Program-made: the position numbers and the translations under genes | The notes under the pieces: generated by a model | Told to the model about the DNA's origin: nothing | Databases searched by the model: none | What the model saw: only the letters and a program-made list of their open reading frames with translations | From: Betaproteobacteria bacterium | GTDB taxonomy: Bacteria > Pseudomonadota > Gammaproteobacteria > Burkholderiales > Casimicrobiaceae | Assembly: GCA_027492485.1 (NCBI GenBank) | Contig: JAPUER010000031.1 | Span: 3,944 to 67,943 of the forward strand | Reading direction: 5' to 3' | Length of the DNA stretch: 64,000 bases | Part shown: in pieces, positions 35,606 through 41,520 of the stretch | How positions within the stretch are numbered: position 1 is the first letter of the stretch | Layout of the letters: each line of letters starts with the position of its first letter

Positions 35606-35951
35606 GTGTTCTCGCTTATTTGACTTGCGTGCTTATATTCTCTCTTTTCTTGAAAAAACACACAATCACCGAAAACAATCTAGCAAAGATGGCACCGTAA
35701 CGCCCACTTAGTGTGTCTTACTAAAAAAATACATCGTACAGTGCAAAACTTGCTGCAAAAACAAAGAGTTACACGTTTTACGGTTCCATCTTTGCTTACT
35801 TCGGTGCCAGCATTGCTCGGCGGTGTGCCGCCAAAATTGAATCGTGCCATCATCGCTGTGTACGGTGCCATTGTTGCTAATTTGCATCGCTATTGCGTGA
35901 CCGGTGCCATTGTCGGCATAATTCGGCACCGAAAAGCGGAATGGCACGAGC
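35606..35951. repeat. iteron-type replication origin (oriV)
   Basis: No gene. Repeats of about 19-21 bp with core CGGTGCCATYNTTGC: plus-strand copies at 35778-35796, 35799-35817, 35839-35857, 35860-35878 and 35899-35917; inverted copies at 35682-35700 and, partial, at about 35921-35936 and 35940-35955 next to the rep start. Starts are 21, 40, 21 and 39 bp apart, keeping the repeats on one face of the helix. The left part is A-rich, a possible unwinding region. The inverted partial copies at the rep promoter suggest autorepression. Confidence 0.85.
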
Positions 35952-37313
35952 ATGCAAAAAGCAGAGGCACAAGACATCCGAGCGCGCATCGTTATACGTG
36001 ACGCATCAGCGTCAATGACCACGTCCGTTTCAGAAGCTAGAAAAGCGCTCGAAGCCATTGACGTTCGCATGATGAACAAGCCGATTACGCTTGTCCAGCA
36101 ACGTCTGTACGACGTTTGGGTAGCGTTCGCGCAAGTCGATCCGGATTCGAGAAAAACGGACACCAATATTTTCGAGTTTCCTCTTGATGGTGTTGTCGCC
36201 GCTTGCGGCATGGCAGATACGTACAACCGCAAATTCTTTGATGAAACTGCGCTCGGTTTGATGGATCTGCGCGTGACATACGGCGGATTCTTCACCGAGC
36301 CCGACGCAACTGTCCGGCGATCACGGATCAGAGCCGGGACAGGGCGCAGCTCAAAAACGCGCATCGTTGCCATGCAACTGGTGAGCTTTGTTGAGATAGA
36401 TTCCGCAAGAAATGTGATTCGCGTGGAATTTCCGGAAGTCATTCGAAAGCAAATTCTGGAGCCCGGTTTCTACCGCAGAATTGATCTAGAAATACAGAGG
36501 CAACTCAGCACGCGCACAGCGATAGCCCTCTACCAATGCTCACGCGAGTTCGCAAGTGCTCAAGCATCGCCATGGTTGCCTTGGCAAGAGTATTCTGCAT
36601 TTCTCGGTGGTACACCAGAACCGCATGCGAGCGTTCGCGATTTCGTGAAAGTACTGAATCGCGCCGTCCCACAGGTGAACCAGGTAAATCCAGACCACCG
36701 AATCGAGGTCGAATTCACCAAGAGCGGACGATCTTTCGATCAGATGCGCATTGTCACGGCGCTTAAACACCAACGAGAGCTTGATCTTGTCGAAGCGCTC
36801 AATATCGAAGTTCCAGACGACGTACTGGCTCTGTCAACAGAACTAAGAATCCCCGCGCCGACTATTTCCAAGCATTTGAAGGATGGCATCCCTGTCGATT
36901 ACTTGCGCGCGCAACTTCTCTACACGCGCGGGAGAATCGGACGTCGAGACCAAGCGCCGGTGTCCTCACCCGCGGCGTTCTTTTCTTCCGCCGTAAACCA
37001 AAACTACGCAGCGTGGCGCTCACCAGATCCAGTCGCGCAGCGACAAACAACTCCCGCGCTAGATAGTAGATTGACAGAAATCGCGCCAGCTACATCGCAA
37101 AAAACGCTGGCCGTGTTGATCCCGTCAAAGCCAGATATCCGAGTTCATTTTGAGGGTCTGAAAGAAAGCGATAGAGCGAACTTGGCTGCCCGCTTTTATG
37201 CGAGCGCGGGTGGAACGTTGCAGAAGAAAATAAGTACTTCAGGACTAGGTAGTCCTTTAGTCGCTAAACTTTTTGACGCTTGGCTCGCCAAGGAGCTAGC
37301 ACCAGAAAAATGA
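35952..37313 (+). CDS. rep: replication initiator, Rep_3-like
   Basis: 453 residues from ATG 35952. Two winged-helix domains of the RepB/RepE (Rep_3) type are seen at about 35-150 ('MMNKPITLVQQRLYDVWVAFAQ') and 150-260 ('PGFYRRIDLEIQRQLSTRTAIALYQCSREFA'). The C-terminal about 150 residues are longer than usual and disordered in part. It binds the adjacent iterons to open the origin and to repress itself. It diverges from parA. Few plausible alternative starts exist. Confidence 0.88.
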   Translation: MQKAEAQDIRARIVIRDASASMTTSVSEARKALEAIDVRMMNKPITLVQQRLYDVWVAFAQVDPDSRKTDTNIFEFPLDGVVAACGMADTYNRKFFDETALGLMDLRVTYGGFFTEPDATVRRSRIRAGTGRSSKTRIVAMQLVSFVEIDSARNVIRVEFPEVIRKQILEPGFYRRIDLEIQRQLSTRTAIALYQCSREFASAQASPWLPWQEYSAFLGGTPEPHASVRDFVKVLNRAVPQVNQVNPDHRIEVEFTKSGRSFDQMRIVTALKHQRELDLVEALNIEVPDDVLALSTELRIPAPTISKHLKDGIPVDYLRAQLLYTRGRIGRRDQAPVSSPAAFFSSAVNQNYAAWRSPDPVAQRQTTPALDSRLTEIAPATSQKTLAVLIPSKPDIRVHFEGLKESDRANLAARFYASAGGTLQKKISTSGLGSPLVAKLFDAWLAKELAPEK

Positions 37314-37356
37314 ACGGCAGCGTTTCACTGACAATTCAACAGGTTGAAAAAATCAG

Positions 37357-37740
37357 CTATTTCGGAATTGTAAGAATCGCGCGCAGCTTTGTCCGACCGT
37401 CTTTGTCCGCAGCGCGATAAGCCGCGCGCGCCATTGCAACAAATGCATCTTCTCCTGGAGCCGGACGGGATACGGCGGGGGACAGAGCGAGGCTCAACCA
37501 GCCATTCGCCTTCCTGCACCGCGTCTCGATCTGATTGGCGATAGCGTCACTAATGTTGCGCGATGTTTTGAGTTGGCTTAACAGCGATTTGCTCATCTGC
37601 AACCGCTCGGCGAACGCTTTCTCCGTGCCGTTAGTCGGATCACCCGCTGCGATACGCGCTTGAGAAAAATCTCGCAGCAATAGCAACAGGTTTTCGCGGC
37701 GAATCGCGTGCAGCTCACTGTTGTTATTTTGCGTCGACAT
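37357..37740 (-). CDS. XRE-like regulator
   Basis: 127 residues from ATG 37740. A central HTH ('EKAFAERLQMSKSLLSQLKTSRNISDAIANQIETRCRKANGWLS') resembles Cro/CI-type proteins that end the domain with 'GWL'. The C-terminus is Ala-rich. It is convergent with rep and divergent from the tRNA-array leader, so it could regulate either region. The near-palindrome GTAAACAGTGTTTAC just upstream (37772-37786) is a likely operator. Confidence 0.7.
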   Translation of the reverse strand: MSTQNNNSELHAIRRENLLLLLRDFSQARIAAGDPTNGTEKAFAERLQMSKSLLSQLKTSRNISDAIANQIETRCRKANGWLSLALSPAVSRPAPGEDAFVAMARAAYRAADKDGRTKLRAILTIPK

Positions 37741-37821
37741 TAAAAATAGTGGTTAGCTTCATTTGACAATTCGTAAACAGTGTTTACAATTCTATCTGTC
37801 GGTTGAATCTTTGTCGATTCA

Positions 37822-38064
37822 ATGGGTCGTAGCAGCAACATCGTCTGTGCGACCAAACGACGCCCACACCATAAACCACTCAGGAAACGACTTTTCAATC
37901 ATGTTCAGAGCATTCATACATCAGACGACAGCAAGGGCCTTACGGCCAATGCCTGTGCTCGCCTGTGCGATGCCAATGAATTCCTGGTCGAAACCATCCC
38001 TGTTGGGCGGACAACCTCAGCACAGTTTTATTGCGTGCTCACTCCCATTGGATCGCGGCTATGA
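37822..38064 (+). CDS. doubtful small protein
   Basis: 80 codons from ATG 37822. The second half ('DDSKGLTANACARLCDANEFLVETIPVG') is protein-like, the first half is not. An ATG at 37900 with a good CAGGAAA site starts in a different phase and would need one indel to reach the protein-like part. It is either a frameshifted small gene or chance. Confidence 0.3.
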   Translation: MGRSSNIVCATKRRPHHKPLRKRLFNHVQSIHTSDDSKGLTANACARLCDANEFLVETIPVGRTTSAQFYCVLTPIGSRL

Positions 38065-38123
38065 GCCCCCGCCCCGGCATTCGAGAATTTCGGAGAGCGT
38101 CGTGTAAATCACGGCACTCCCCC

Positions 38124-38168
38124 AAAAGCCCGGATGCTCCGAAAGGACTCCGGGCTTTTTGTTTTTTG
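38124..38168 (+). terminator. intrinsic terminator before the tRNA array
   Basis: AAAAGCCCGGA/TCCGGGCTTTT arms with a 14-nt loop, followed by TTTTTGTTTTTT. The A/T-flanked stem would work in both directions. Confidence 0.85.
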
Positions 38169-38294
38169 GTGCGCAACGCTGTGTCGCTGCCGATCGCAAG
38201 ATCGAGTGCGATCAGCGTATCTGGTGCGGTGCTGCATCGTCTCTCATAGCGGAGCCGGTGTGTCGGCGGTACAGCGTTGTGCATCGAAGCAAAA

Positions 38295-38320
38295 CACTCT
38301 TTAACAATCAGCAATCGCAA
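38295..38320 (+). promoter_or_regulatory. rRNA-type boxA and 5' arm of processing stem
   Basis: CACTCTTTAACAA (38295-38307) matches the boxA antitermination element of rRNA operons (TGCTCTTTAACA). It runs directly into AACAATCAGCAATCGCAA (38303-38320), whose exact reverse complement lies at 41471-41488 after the last tRNA. Confidence 0.75.
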
Positions 38321-38354
38321 AACCGTCCCCGCGTAGAAATACGTGGGGACACAC

Positions 38355-38430
38355 GCGGACATAGCTCAATAGGCAGAGCGCGACGCTTCCAACGTCGAGG
38401 TTGCAGGTTCGATGCCTGTTGTCCGCTCCA
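38355..38430 (+). tRNA. tRNA-Gly (anticodon TCC)
   Basis: Acceptor GCGGACA/TGTCCGC with encoded CCA; anticodon loop CTTCCAA between CGACG/CGTCG. First gene of the array, about 35 nt after the stem arm. Confidence 0.93.
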
Positions 38431-38478
38431 TACCGCAGTGCCTTCATGATGAGAGGACACTGCGGGATGGAAGTTATT

Positions 38479-38557
38479 CGGTGTGTAGGCTAGCCCGGTC
38501 GAAGTCGTCTGCTTTGGGAGCAGAAAACCGCAGGTTCAAATCCTGCCACACCGACCA
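38479..38557 (+). tRNA. tRNA-Pro (anticodon TGG)
   Basis: Acceptor CGGTGTG/CACACCG with CCA; anticodon stem TCTGC/GCAGA, loop TTTGGGA. Confidence 0.92.
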
Positions 38558-38730
38558 AATGGGCATCAGACGAGATGGGCGACGAATGTCTACCCGGATC
38601 GTGTAATGCGCGAAGGTGATCACGGAAAGTACGGCAAATGCGGAACGTGATTGCATCGCTGCTCACGGCTGGTAGCCAACGGTAGAGGCTCAGCGACAGC
38701 ACGCGATTGTCGCGGGGAGCCACCCTTTAC
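38558..38730 (+). other. spacer in tRNA array
   Basis: No foldable tRNA. A segment around 38668-38722 has a D-arm-like GCC...GGC and other tRNA-like fragments but no cloverleaf. Confidence 0.3.
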
Positions 38731-38824
38731 GGAAAATTGGCAGAGTGGCTTATTGCACCTGATTTGAAATCAGTGATGTCCTGTGAACCAGGGCGCGAGG
38801 GTTCGAATCCTTCATTTTCCGCCA
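38731..38824 (+). tRNA. tRNA-Ser (anticodon TGA)
   Basis: Acceptor GGAAAAT/ATTTTCC, G discriminator, CCA; loop TTTGAAA; long class II variable arm of about 22 nt as expected for Ser. Confidence 0.92.
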
Positions 38825-38833
38825 GTGTCTTTT

Positions 38834-38925
38834 GGAAGATTGCCAGAGTGGACTATTGGCACGGTTTGCTAAACCGATGGTCGCGGCAATGCGGCACGAG
38901 CGTTCGAATCGCTCATCTTCCGCCA
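38834..38925 (+). tRNA. tRNA-Ser (anticodon GCT)
   Basis: Acceptor GGAAGAT/ATCTTCC, CCA; loop TTGCTAA; long variable arm. Confidence 0.92.
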
Positions 38926-38943
38926 CGACGGTTAGACAGTTAC

Positions 38944-39018
38944 TGCGGGGTATATCAGCGGCAGATTGCCGGTCTCATAAGCCGGTGGACGTGCGTTCGA
39001 ATCGCACCCCCGCAACCA
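38944..39018 (+). tRNA. tRNA-Met (anticodon CAT), initiator-like D arm
   Basis: Acceptor TGCGGGG/CCCCGCA, A discriminator, CCA; loop CTCATAA. The D stem has A11-T24, an initiator trait, but position 1 pairs with 72 and the anticodon stem lacks three consecutive G-C pairs, so initiator versus elongator is unresolved. Confidence 0.85.
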
Positions 39019-39040
39019 CATCAGCTCGTCAGATCACATT

Positions 39041-39116
39041 GCCGCTAAAGCTAACCCGGTGGAAGCGCCTGTTTGAAGAGCAGGAGGGCAAGGCTCGACA
39101 CCTTGTGGCGGCGCCA
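39041..39116 (+). tRNA. tRNA-Phe (anticodon GAA)
   Basis: Acceptor GCCGCTA/TGGCGGC (one T-G pair), CCA; anticodon stem CCTGT/GCAGG, loop TTGAAGA. The T loop is CTCGACA, with C replacing T54. Confidence 0.85.
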
Positions 39117-39131
39117 TTGCTTTACTTTTTT

Positions 39132-39206
39132 GTTCCGTTCGATTTTCGGTGAGATCACCAGACTTTCAATCTGGCCAGACGGGTTCGACTCCCGTACGGA
39201 ACGCCA
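39132..39206 (+). tRNA. tRNA-Glu (anticodon TTC)
   Basis: Acceptor GTTCCGT/ACGGAAC, G discriminator, CCA; stem CCAGA/TCTGG, loop CTTTCAA. Confidence 0.92.
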
Positions 39207-39212
39207 TGTTTT

Positions 39213-39288
39213 GGGTCTTTAGCTCATTTGGGAGAGCGCCTGTTTTGCACGCAGGAGGCGGCGAGTTCGAATCTCGCAAGATCCACCA
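39213..39288 (+). tRNA. tRNA-Ala (anticodon TGC)
   Basis: Acceptor GGGTCTT/AAGATCC, A discriminator, CCA; loop TTTGCAC. Only 6 nt after the Glu gene. Confidence 0.92.
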
Positions 39289-39292
39289 TTTT

Positions 39293-39360
39293 CAGGTGCC
39301 TTAATCCAGTCTTCGGGAGAGCGTGCAAGATCGCGGTGGGTTGAACTCCCGCAGGTCCAA
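39293..39360 (+). pseudogene. tRNA-like remnant
   Basis: A T-arm-like GTGGG-TTGAACT-CCCGC and a D-arm-like 'AGTCTTCGGGAGAGCG' remain, but there is no anticodon arm and the acceptor ends do not pair. About 66 nt long. It may be a deleted tRNA; valine is the one amino acid missing from the array. Confidence 0.4.
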
Positions 39361-39372
39361 AATTCACTCAAG

Positions 39373-39448
39373 AGGGGAGTAGCTCAGTTGGTAGAGCATC
39401 GGATTTTGATTCCGACGGTCGCAGGTTCGAACCCTGCCTCCCCCGCCA
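39373..39448 (+). tRNA. tRNA-Gln (anticodon TTG)
   Basis: AGGGGAG pairs with CTCCCCC except A1/C72, a weak first pair as favoured by GlnRS; G discriminator, CCA; stem TCGGA/TCCGA, loop TTTTGAT. Confidence 0.9.
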
Positions 39449-39463
39449 CTCCATCACTTCAAT

Positions 39464-39538
39464 GGCGCATTAGCTCAGCGGTAGAGCACCGGATTGTCTA
39501 TCCGGCCGTCGGCGGTTCGATCCCGCCATGCGTCGCCA
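39464..39538 (+). tRNA. tRNA-Asp (anticodon GTC)
   Basis: Acceptor GGCGCAT/ATGCGTC, G discriminator, CCA; stem CCGGA/TCCGG, loop TTGTCTA. Confidence 0.93.
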
Positions 39539-39548
39539 ACTTGTCCCT

Positions 39549-39626
39549 GCATCGCTGGCGCAATCGGCAGACGCGCTGTTTTCAAAAAGCAGATTTCTCT
39601 CGGTTCGAATCCGAGGCGATGCACCA
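39549..39626 (+). tRNA. tRNA-Leu (anticodon CAA), shortened variable arm
   Basis: Acceptor GCATCGC/GCGATGC, A73, CCA; Leu-like D arm (GGCGCAATCGGCAGACGCG); stem CTGTT/AGCAG, loop TTCAAAA. The variable region is only 6 nt instead of the usual Leu extra arm. Confidence 0.82.
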
Positions 39627-39641
39627 CACAAAATAGTCAAT

Positions 39642-39720
39642 GCCCCAATGGTGGAATCGGTAGACACCGCCGCCTTAAAAACGGTCGCTATTGCGCGTTC
39701 GAATCGCGCTTGGGGCACCA
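39642..39720 (+). tRNA. tRNA-Leu (anticodon TAA), shortened variable arm
   Basis: Acceptor GCCCCAA/TTGGGGC, A73, CCA; loop CTTAAAA on stem GCCGC/ACGGT, with one mismatch next to the loop. The variable region is about 7 nt. Confidence 0.85.
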
Positions 39721-39739
39721 CGCAATTCACAACAGTTTC

Positions 39740-39822
39740 GCCCTCCTGGTGGAACGGCAGACACACCTGTCTTAGGAACAGGCGCACAAGCATTCCGAGT
39801 TCGAATCTCGGGGAGGGCACCA
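39740..39822 (+). tRNA. tRNA-Leu (anticodon TAG)
   Basis: Acceptor GCCCTCC/GGAGGGC, A73, CCA; stem CCTGT/ACAGG, loop CTTAGGA; variable arm of 12 nt. Confidence 0.92.
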
Positions 39823-40110
39823 CTACCGCTTCAGCGCATTGTAGAAATTCTCGTGAGGACCCAGCGCTAGCAGCACAACCGTCTTCGGTTTGAGTTTACT
39901 GGGCACGAGCTCATACGCAAGCAAGGTTTCTTGCTTGTTGAGTTTGAATTTGTGAACGAACACACCGAGCAAGTCGCCCTTTTTCTCCTCGCCGATCGCT
40001 GGGTTTTCGGCAACCGCTGCCACCTCTGAATCGACGACCTTTTTGTCCTTCGCGTGCAGCTTTTTGACCACACGATCAAACGATGAAGTCGCGCTAATCG
40101 TCAGCGCCAC
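39823..40110 (-). CDS. RelE/ParE-superfamily toxin
   Basis: 95 residues from GTG 40110. The small basic alpha/beta protein ('SFDRVVKKLHAKDKKVVDSEVAAVAENPAIGEEKKGDLLGVFVHKFKLNKQETLLAYEL', ending 'LALGPHENFYNAL') follows the RelE/StbE toxin layout, with the 'G...N-F-Y' end typical of mRNA interferases. Its stop touches the end of the tRNA-Leu(TAG) gene on the other strand. It follows its antitoxin by 3 bp. The pair lies antisense inside the tRNA array, so losing this stretch could kill the host. Confidence 0.75.
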   Translation of the reverse strand: MALTISATSSFDRVVKKLHAKDKKVVDSEVAAVAENPAIGEEKKGDLLGVFVHKFKLNKQETLLAYELVPSKLKPKTVVLLALGPHENFYNALKR

Positions 40111-40113
40111 GCC

Positions 40114-40332
40114 CTAGCCAAACTCATAGGGTGAAACATGGCCAGCCTTCACTTCTTCGCGCGAAAGCAGAATATCTTGCACCGTCCGAAGCGGAAGCTC
40201 TGGATTCTCCAGGACAGCCTTTCCGATTCGCGCCCAGTATTCAATTTGTTTTGGTACGGACCGATGTTCCGCCGCAGCGGCGACCTTGGCTACATCGACC
40301 AGTTCATCGGAGAGTTTCAGAGCAGTGGCCAC
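40114..40332 (-). CDS. ParD/RHH-type antitoxin
   Basis: 72 residues from GTG 40332, 6-7 bp after AGGAG. The open frame reaches 40383, but the extension is not needed. 'ATALKLSDELVDVAKVAAAAEHRSVPKQIEYWARIGKAVLENPELPL' is the ribbon-helix-helix pattern of ParD-like antitoxins (strand, then two helices with 'S-x-P/V-x-x-Q-I-E-x-W'). It should neutralise the toxin encoded 3 bp downstream and repress the operon. Confidence 0.75.
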   Translation of the reverse strand: MATALKLSDELVDVAKVAAAAEHRSVPKQIEYWARIGKAVLENPELPLRTVQDILLSREEVKAGHVSPYEFG

Positions 40333-40414
40333 GCGTGGCTCCTGTGAGCGTTGAATTATCAAGGTTGCATTATATGGCGACAAGCAACCTTTTACTACCC
40401 GCTGTGCCGATCAC

Positions 40415-40492
40415 CGCGCGATGGCCGAGTGGCCCAAGGCAACTGCCTGCAAAGCAGTCAAATCGCTGGTTCGAATCCAGCTCGCGCGTCCA
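40415..40492 (+). tRNA. tRNA-Cys (anticodon GCA)
   Basis: Acceptor CGCGCGA/TCGCGCG, T discriminator, CCA; stem ACTGC/GCAGT, loop CTGCAAA. It resumes the array just past the antitoxin promoter. Confidence 0.9.
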
Positions 40493-40572
40493 CCTCCGAT
40501 TAGCGCGACATCGCGCGCGAATTCACAAAATAGGCATGCCTGCGTCAGTCAAACGCAGACGGTCACTTTTAC

Positions 40573-40649
40573 GCCCCCGTAGCTCAGCCGGAAGAGCACT
40601 CGCCTTGTAAGCGAGCGGCCGCGCGTTCGAATCGTCGCCGGGGGCACCA
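40573..40649 (+). tRNA. tRNA-Thr (anticodon TGT)
   Basis: Acceptor GCCCCCG/CGGGGGC, A73, CCA; stem CTCGC/GCGAG, loop CTTGTAA. The T stem GCGCG/CG-T-CGC has a bulged T on the 3' side, an irregularity. Confidence 0.88.
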
Positions 40650-40653
40650 TTAT

Positions 40654-40729
40654 TCCTCGATAGCTCATTGGGTAGAGCGCTCGGCTGTTAACCGAGAGGC
40701 GCGTGGGTCGGAGCCACGTCGAGGAGCCA
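40654..40729 (+). tRNA. tRNA-Asn (anticodon GTT)
   Basis: Acceptor TCCTCGA/TCGAGGA, G73, CCA; stem CTCGG/CCGAG, loop CTGTTAA. The T loop is GTCGGAG, with G at both 54 and 58. Confidence 0.88.
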
Positions 40730-40735
40730 ATTACC

Positions 40736-40819
40736 GGAGAGTTGTCCGAGCGGTCGAAGGAGCCTGACTGTAAATCAGGTCACACAAGCGCGTTGGTTCG
40801 AATCCAGCACTCTCCACCA
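40736..40819 (+). tRNA. tRNA-Tyr (anticodon GTA)
   Basis: Acceptor GGAGAGT/ACTCTCC, A73, CCA; stem CCTGA/TCAGG, loop CTGTAAA; 12-nt variable arm as in bacterial Tyr tRNAs. Confidence 0.93.
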
Positions 40820-40831
40820 CTTTTGATTCAC

Positions 40832-40908
40832 GAATCAGTAGCTCAAGCTGGCAGAGCGCCGGTCTCCAAAACCGGAGGTTCGCGGTTCGACCCCGTGCTG
40901 ATTCGCCA
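40832..40908 (+). tRNA. tRNA-Trp (anticodon CCA)
   Basis: Acceptor GAATCAG/CTGATTC, G73, CCA; stem CCGGT/ACCGG, loop CTCCAAA. Confidence 0.92.
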
Positions 40909-40916
40909 TTTCCGAT

Positions 40917-40991
40917 AGACGTGTAGCTCAGTGGCAGAGCGTCGCCCTCATAAGGCGAAAGTCGATGGATCGTTCCCATCCACGTCTACCA
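40917..40991 (+). tRNA. tRNA with CAT anticodon (elongator Met or lysidine-type Ile)
   Basis: Acceptor AGACGTG/CACGTCT, A73, CCA; stem TCGCC/GGCGA, loop CTCATAA. The T loop is ATCGTTC (A54, T58). Identity cannot be settled by eye. Confidence 0.85.
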
Positions 40992-41000
40992 ATTTTTCCT

Positions 41001-41076
41001 GCGTCTGTAGCTCAACTGGCAGAGCACCCGGCTTTTAACCGGTAGGTTGTCGGATCATCCCCGACCGGACGCACCA
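41001..41076 (+). tRNA. tRNA-Lys (anticodon TTT)
   Basis: Acceptor GCGTCTG/CGGACGC, A73, CCA; loop CTTTTAA. The T loop is ATCATCC (A54, T58). Confidence 0.88.
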
Positions 41077-41084
41077 GCACACTT

Positions 41085-41162
41085 CCCTCGTTAGCTCAGC
41101 GGAATCAGAGCTCCCGGCTTCGAACCGGGCGGTCGGGCGTTCGAATCGCTCACGAGGGGCCA
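41085..41162 (+). tRNA. tRNA-Arg (anticodon TCG)
   Basis: Acceptor CCCTCGT/ACGAGGG, G73, CCA; stem CCCGG/CCGGG, loop CTTCGAA. Confidence 0.92.
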
Positions 41163-41169
41163 CGCTTGT

Positions 41170-41246
41170 CTGTCCTTAGCTCAGCGGACTAGAGCAGCCG
41201 TCTTCTAAGCGGCATGTCGCACGTTCGAATCGTGCAGGACGGGCCA
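41170..41246 (+). tRNA. tRNA-Arg (anticodon TCT)
   Basis: Acceptor CTGTCCT/AGGACGG (one T-G pair), G73, CCA; stem GCCGT/GCGGC, loop CTTCTAA. Confidence 0.9.
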
Positions 41247-41289
41247 GTTTCAGGCGTCAAATGTGCTTTTTAGCGATTTTGTCAACCAA

Positions 41290-41364
41290 TGCTGCGTAGC
41301 TCAGAGGCAGAGCAATCGCTTGATAAGCGATAGGCCGTCGGTTCAATCCCGACCGCAGCAACCA
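41290..41364 (+). tRNA. tRNA-Ile (anticodon GAT)
   Basis: Acceptor TGCTGCG/CGCAGCA, A73, CCA; stem ATCGC/GCGAT, loop TTGATAA. Confidence 0.92.
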
Positions 41365-41380
41365 CTTTCATCAGTTCAAC

Positions 41381-41456
41381 GGTGTTCGTAGCTTAATGGC
41401 AAAGCCCCAGATTGTGAATCTGGCGGATGCCGGTTCAATCCCGGTCGAGCACCCCA
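41381..41456 (+). tRNA. tRNA-His (anticodon GTG)
   Basis: Includes the extra G-1 paired with C73 (GGTGTTCG/CGAGCACC), CCA; stem CCAGA/TCTGG, loop TTGTGAA. Last tRNA of the array. Confidence 0.92.
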
Positions 41457-41470
41457 GTCCTTTATCCGCA

Positions 41471-41488
41471 TTGCGATTGCTGATTGTT
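41471..41488 (+). repeat. 3' arm of the array-enclosing inverted repeat
   Basis: TTGCGATTGCTGATTGTT is the exact reverse complement of 38303-38320, 3.15 kb upstream. In the transcript it could pair with the boxA-adjacent arm and enclose all tRNAs, as rRNA-operon processing stems enclose 16S or 23S RNA. Confidence 0.75.
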
Positions 41489-41520
41489 GCCCCGATACTT
41501 TATTGCACACGGAGATCATT

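Larger units (their letters stand above)
37741..38354 (+). other. leader region of the tRNA array
   Basis: Holds an operator-like near-palindrome (37772-37786), an inverted repeat TTGAATC/GATTCAA (about 37803-37822), a doubtful small gene, a terminator at 38124, and the boxA/processing-stem leader. No certain promoter for the array could be picked out. Confidence 0.5.

Noticed and set aside
35708-36442. 244-codon minus-strand open frame over oriV and rep
   Set aside because: It translates the iterons and the antisense of rep; no protein features.
38640-38730. Possible extra tRNA upstream of tRNA-Ser(TGA)
   Set aside because: D-arm-like and His-like fragments are present, but no acceptor pairing or 7-nt anticodon loop can be formed.
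39549-39626. Opal-suppressor (TCA) reading of the Leu(CAA) gene
   Set aside because: Shifting the loop by one breaks the anticodon stem; CAA gives five pairs.
38295-41488. CRISPR array
   Set aside because: The regular small repeats in this stretch are tRNA genes; no identical direct repeats with unique spacers and no cas genes were seen.
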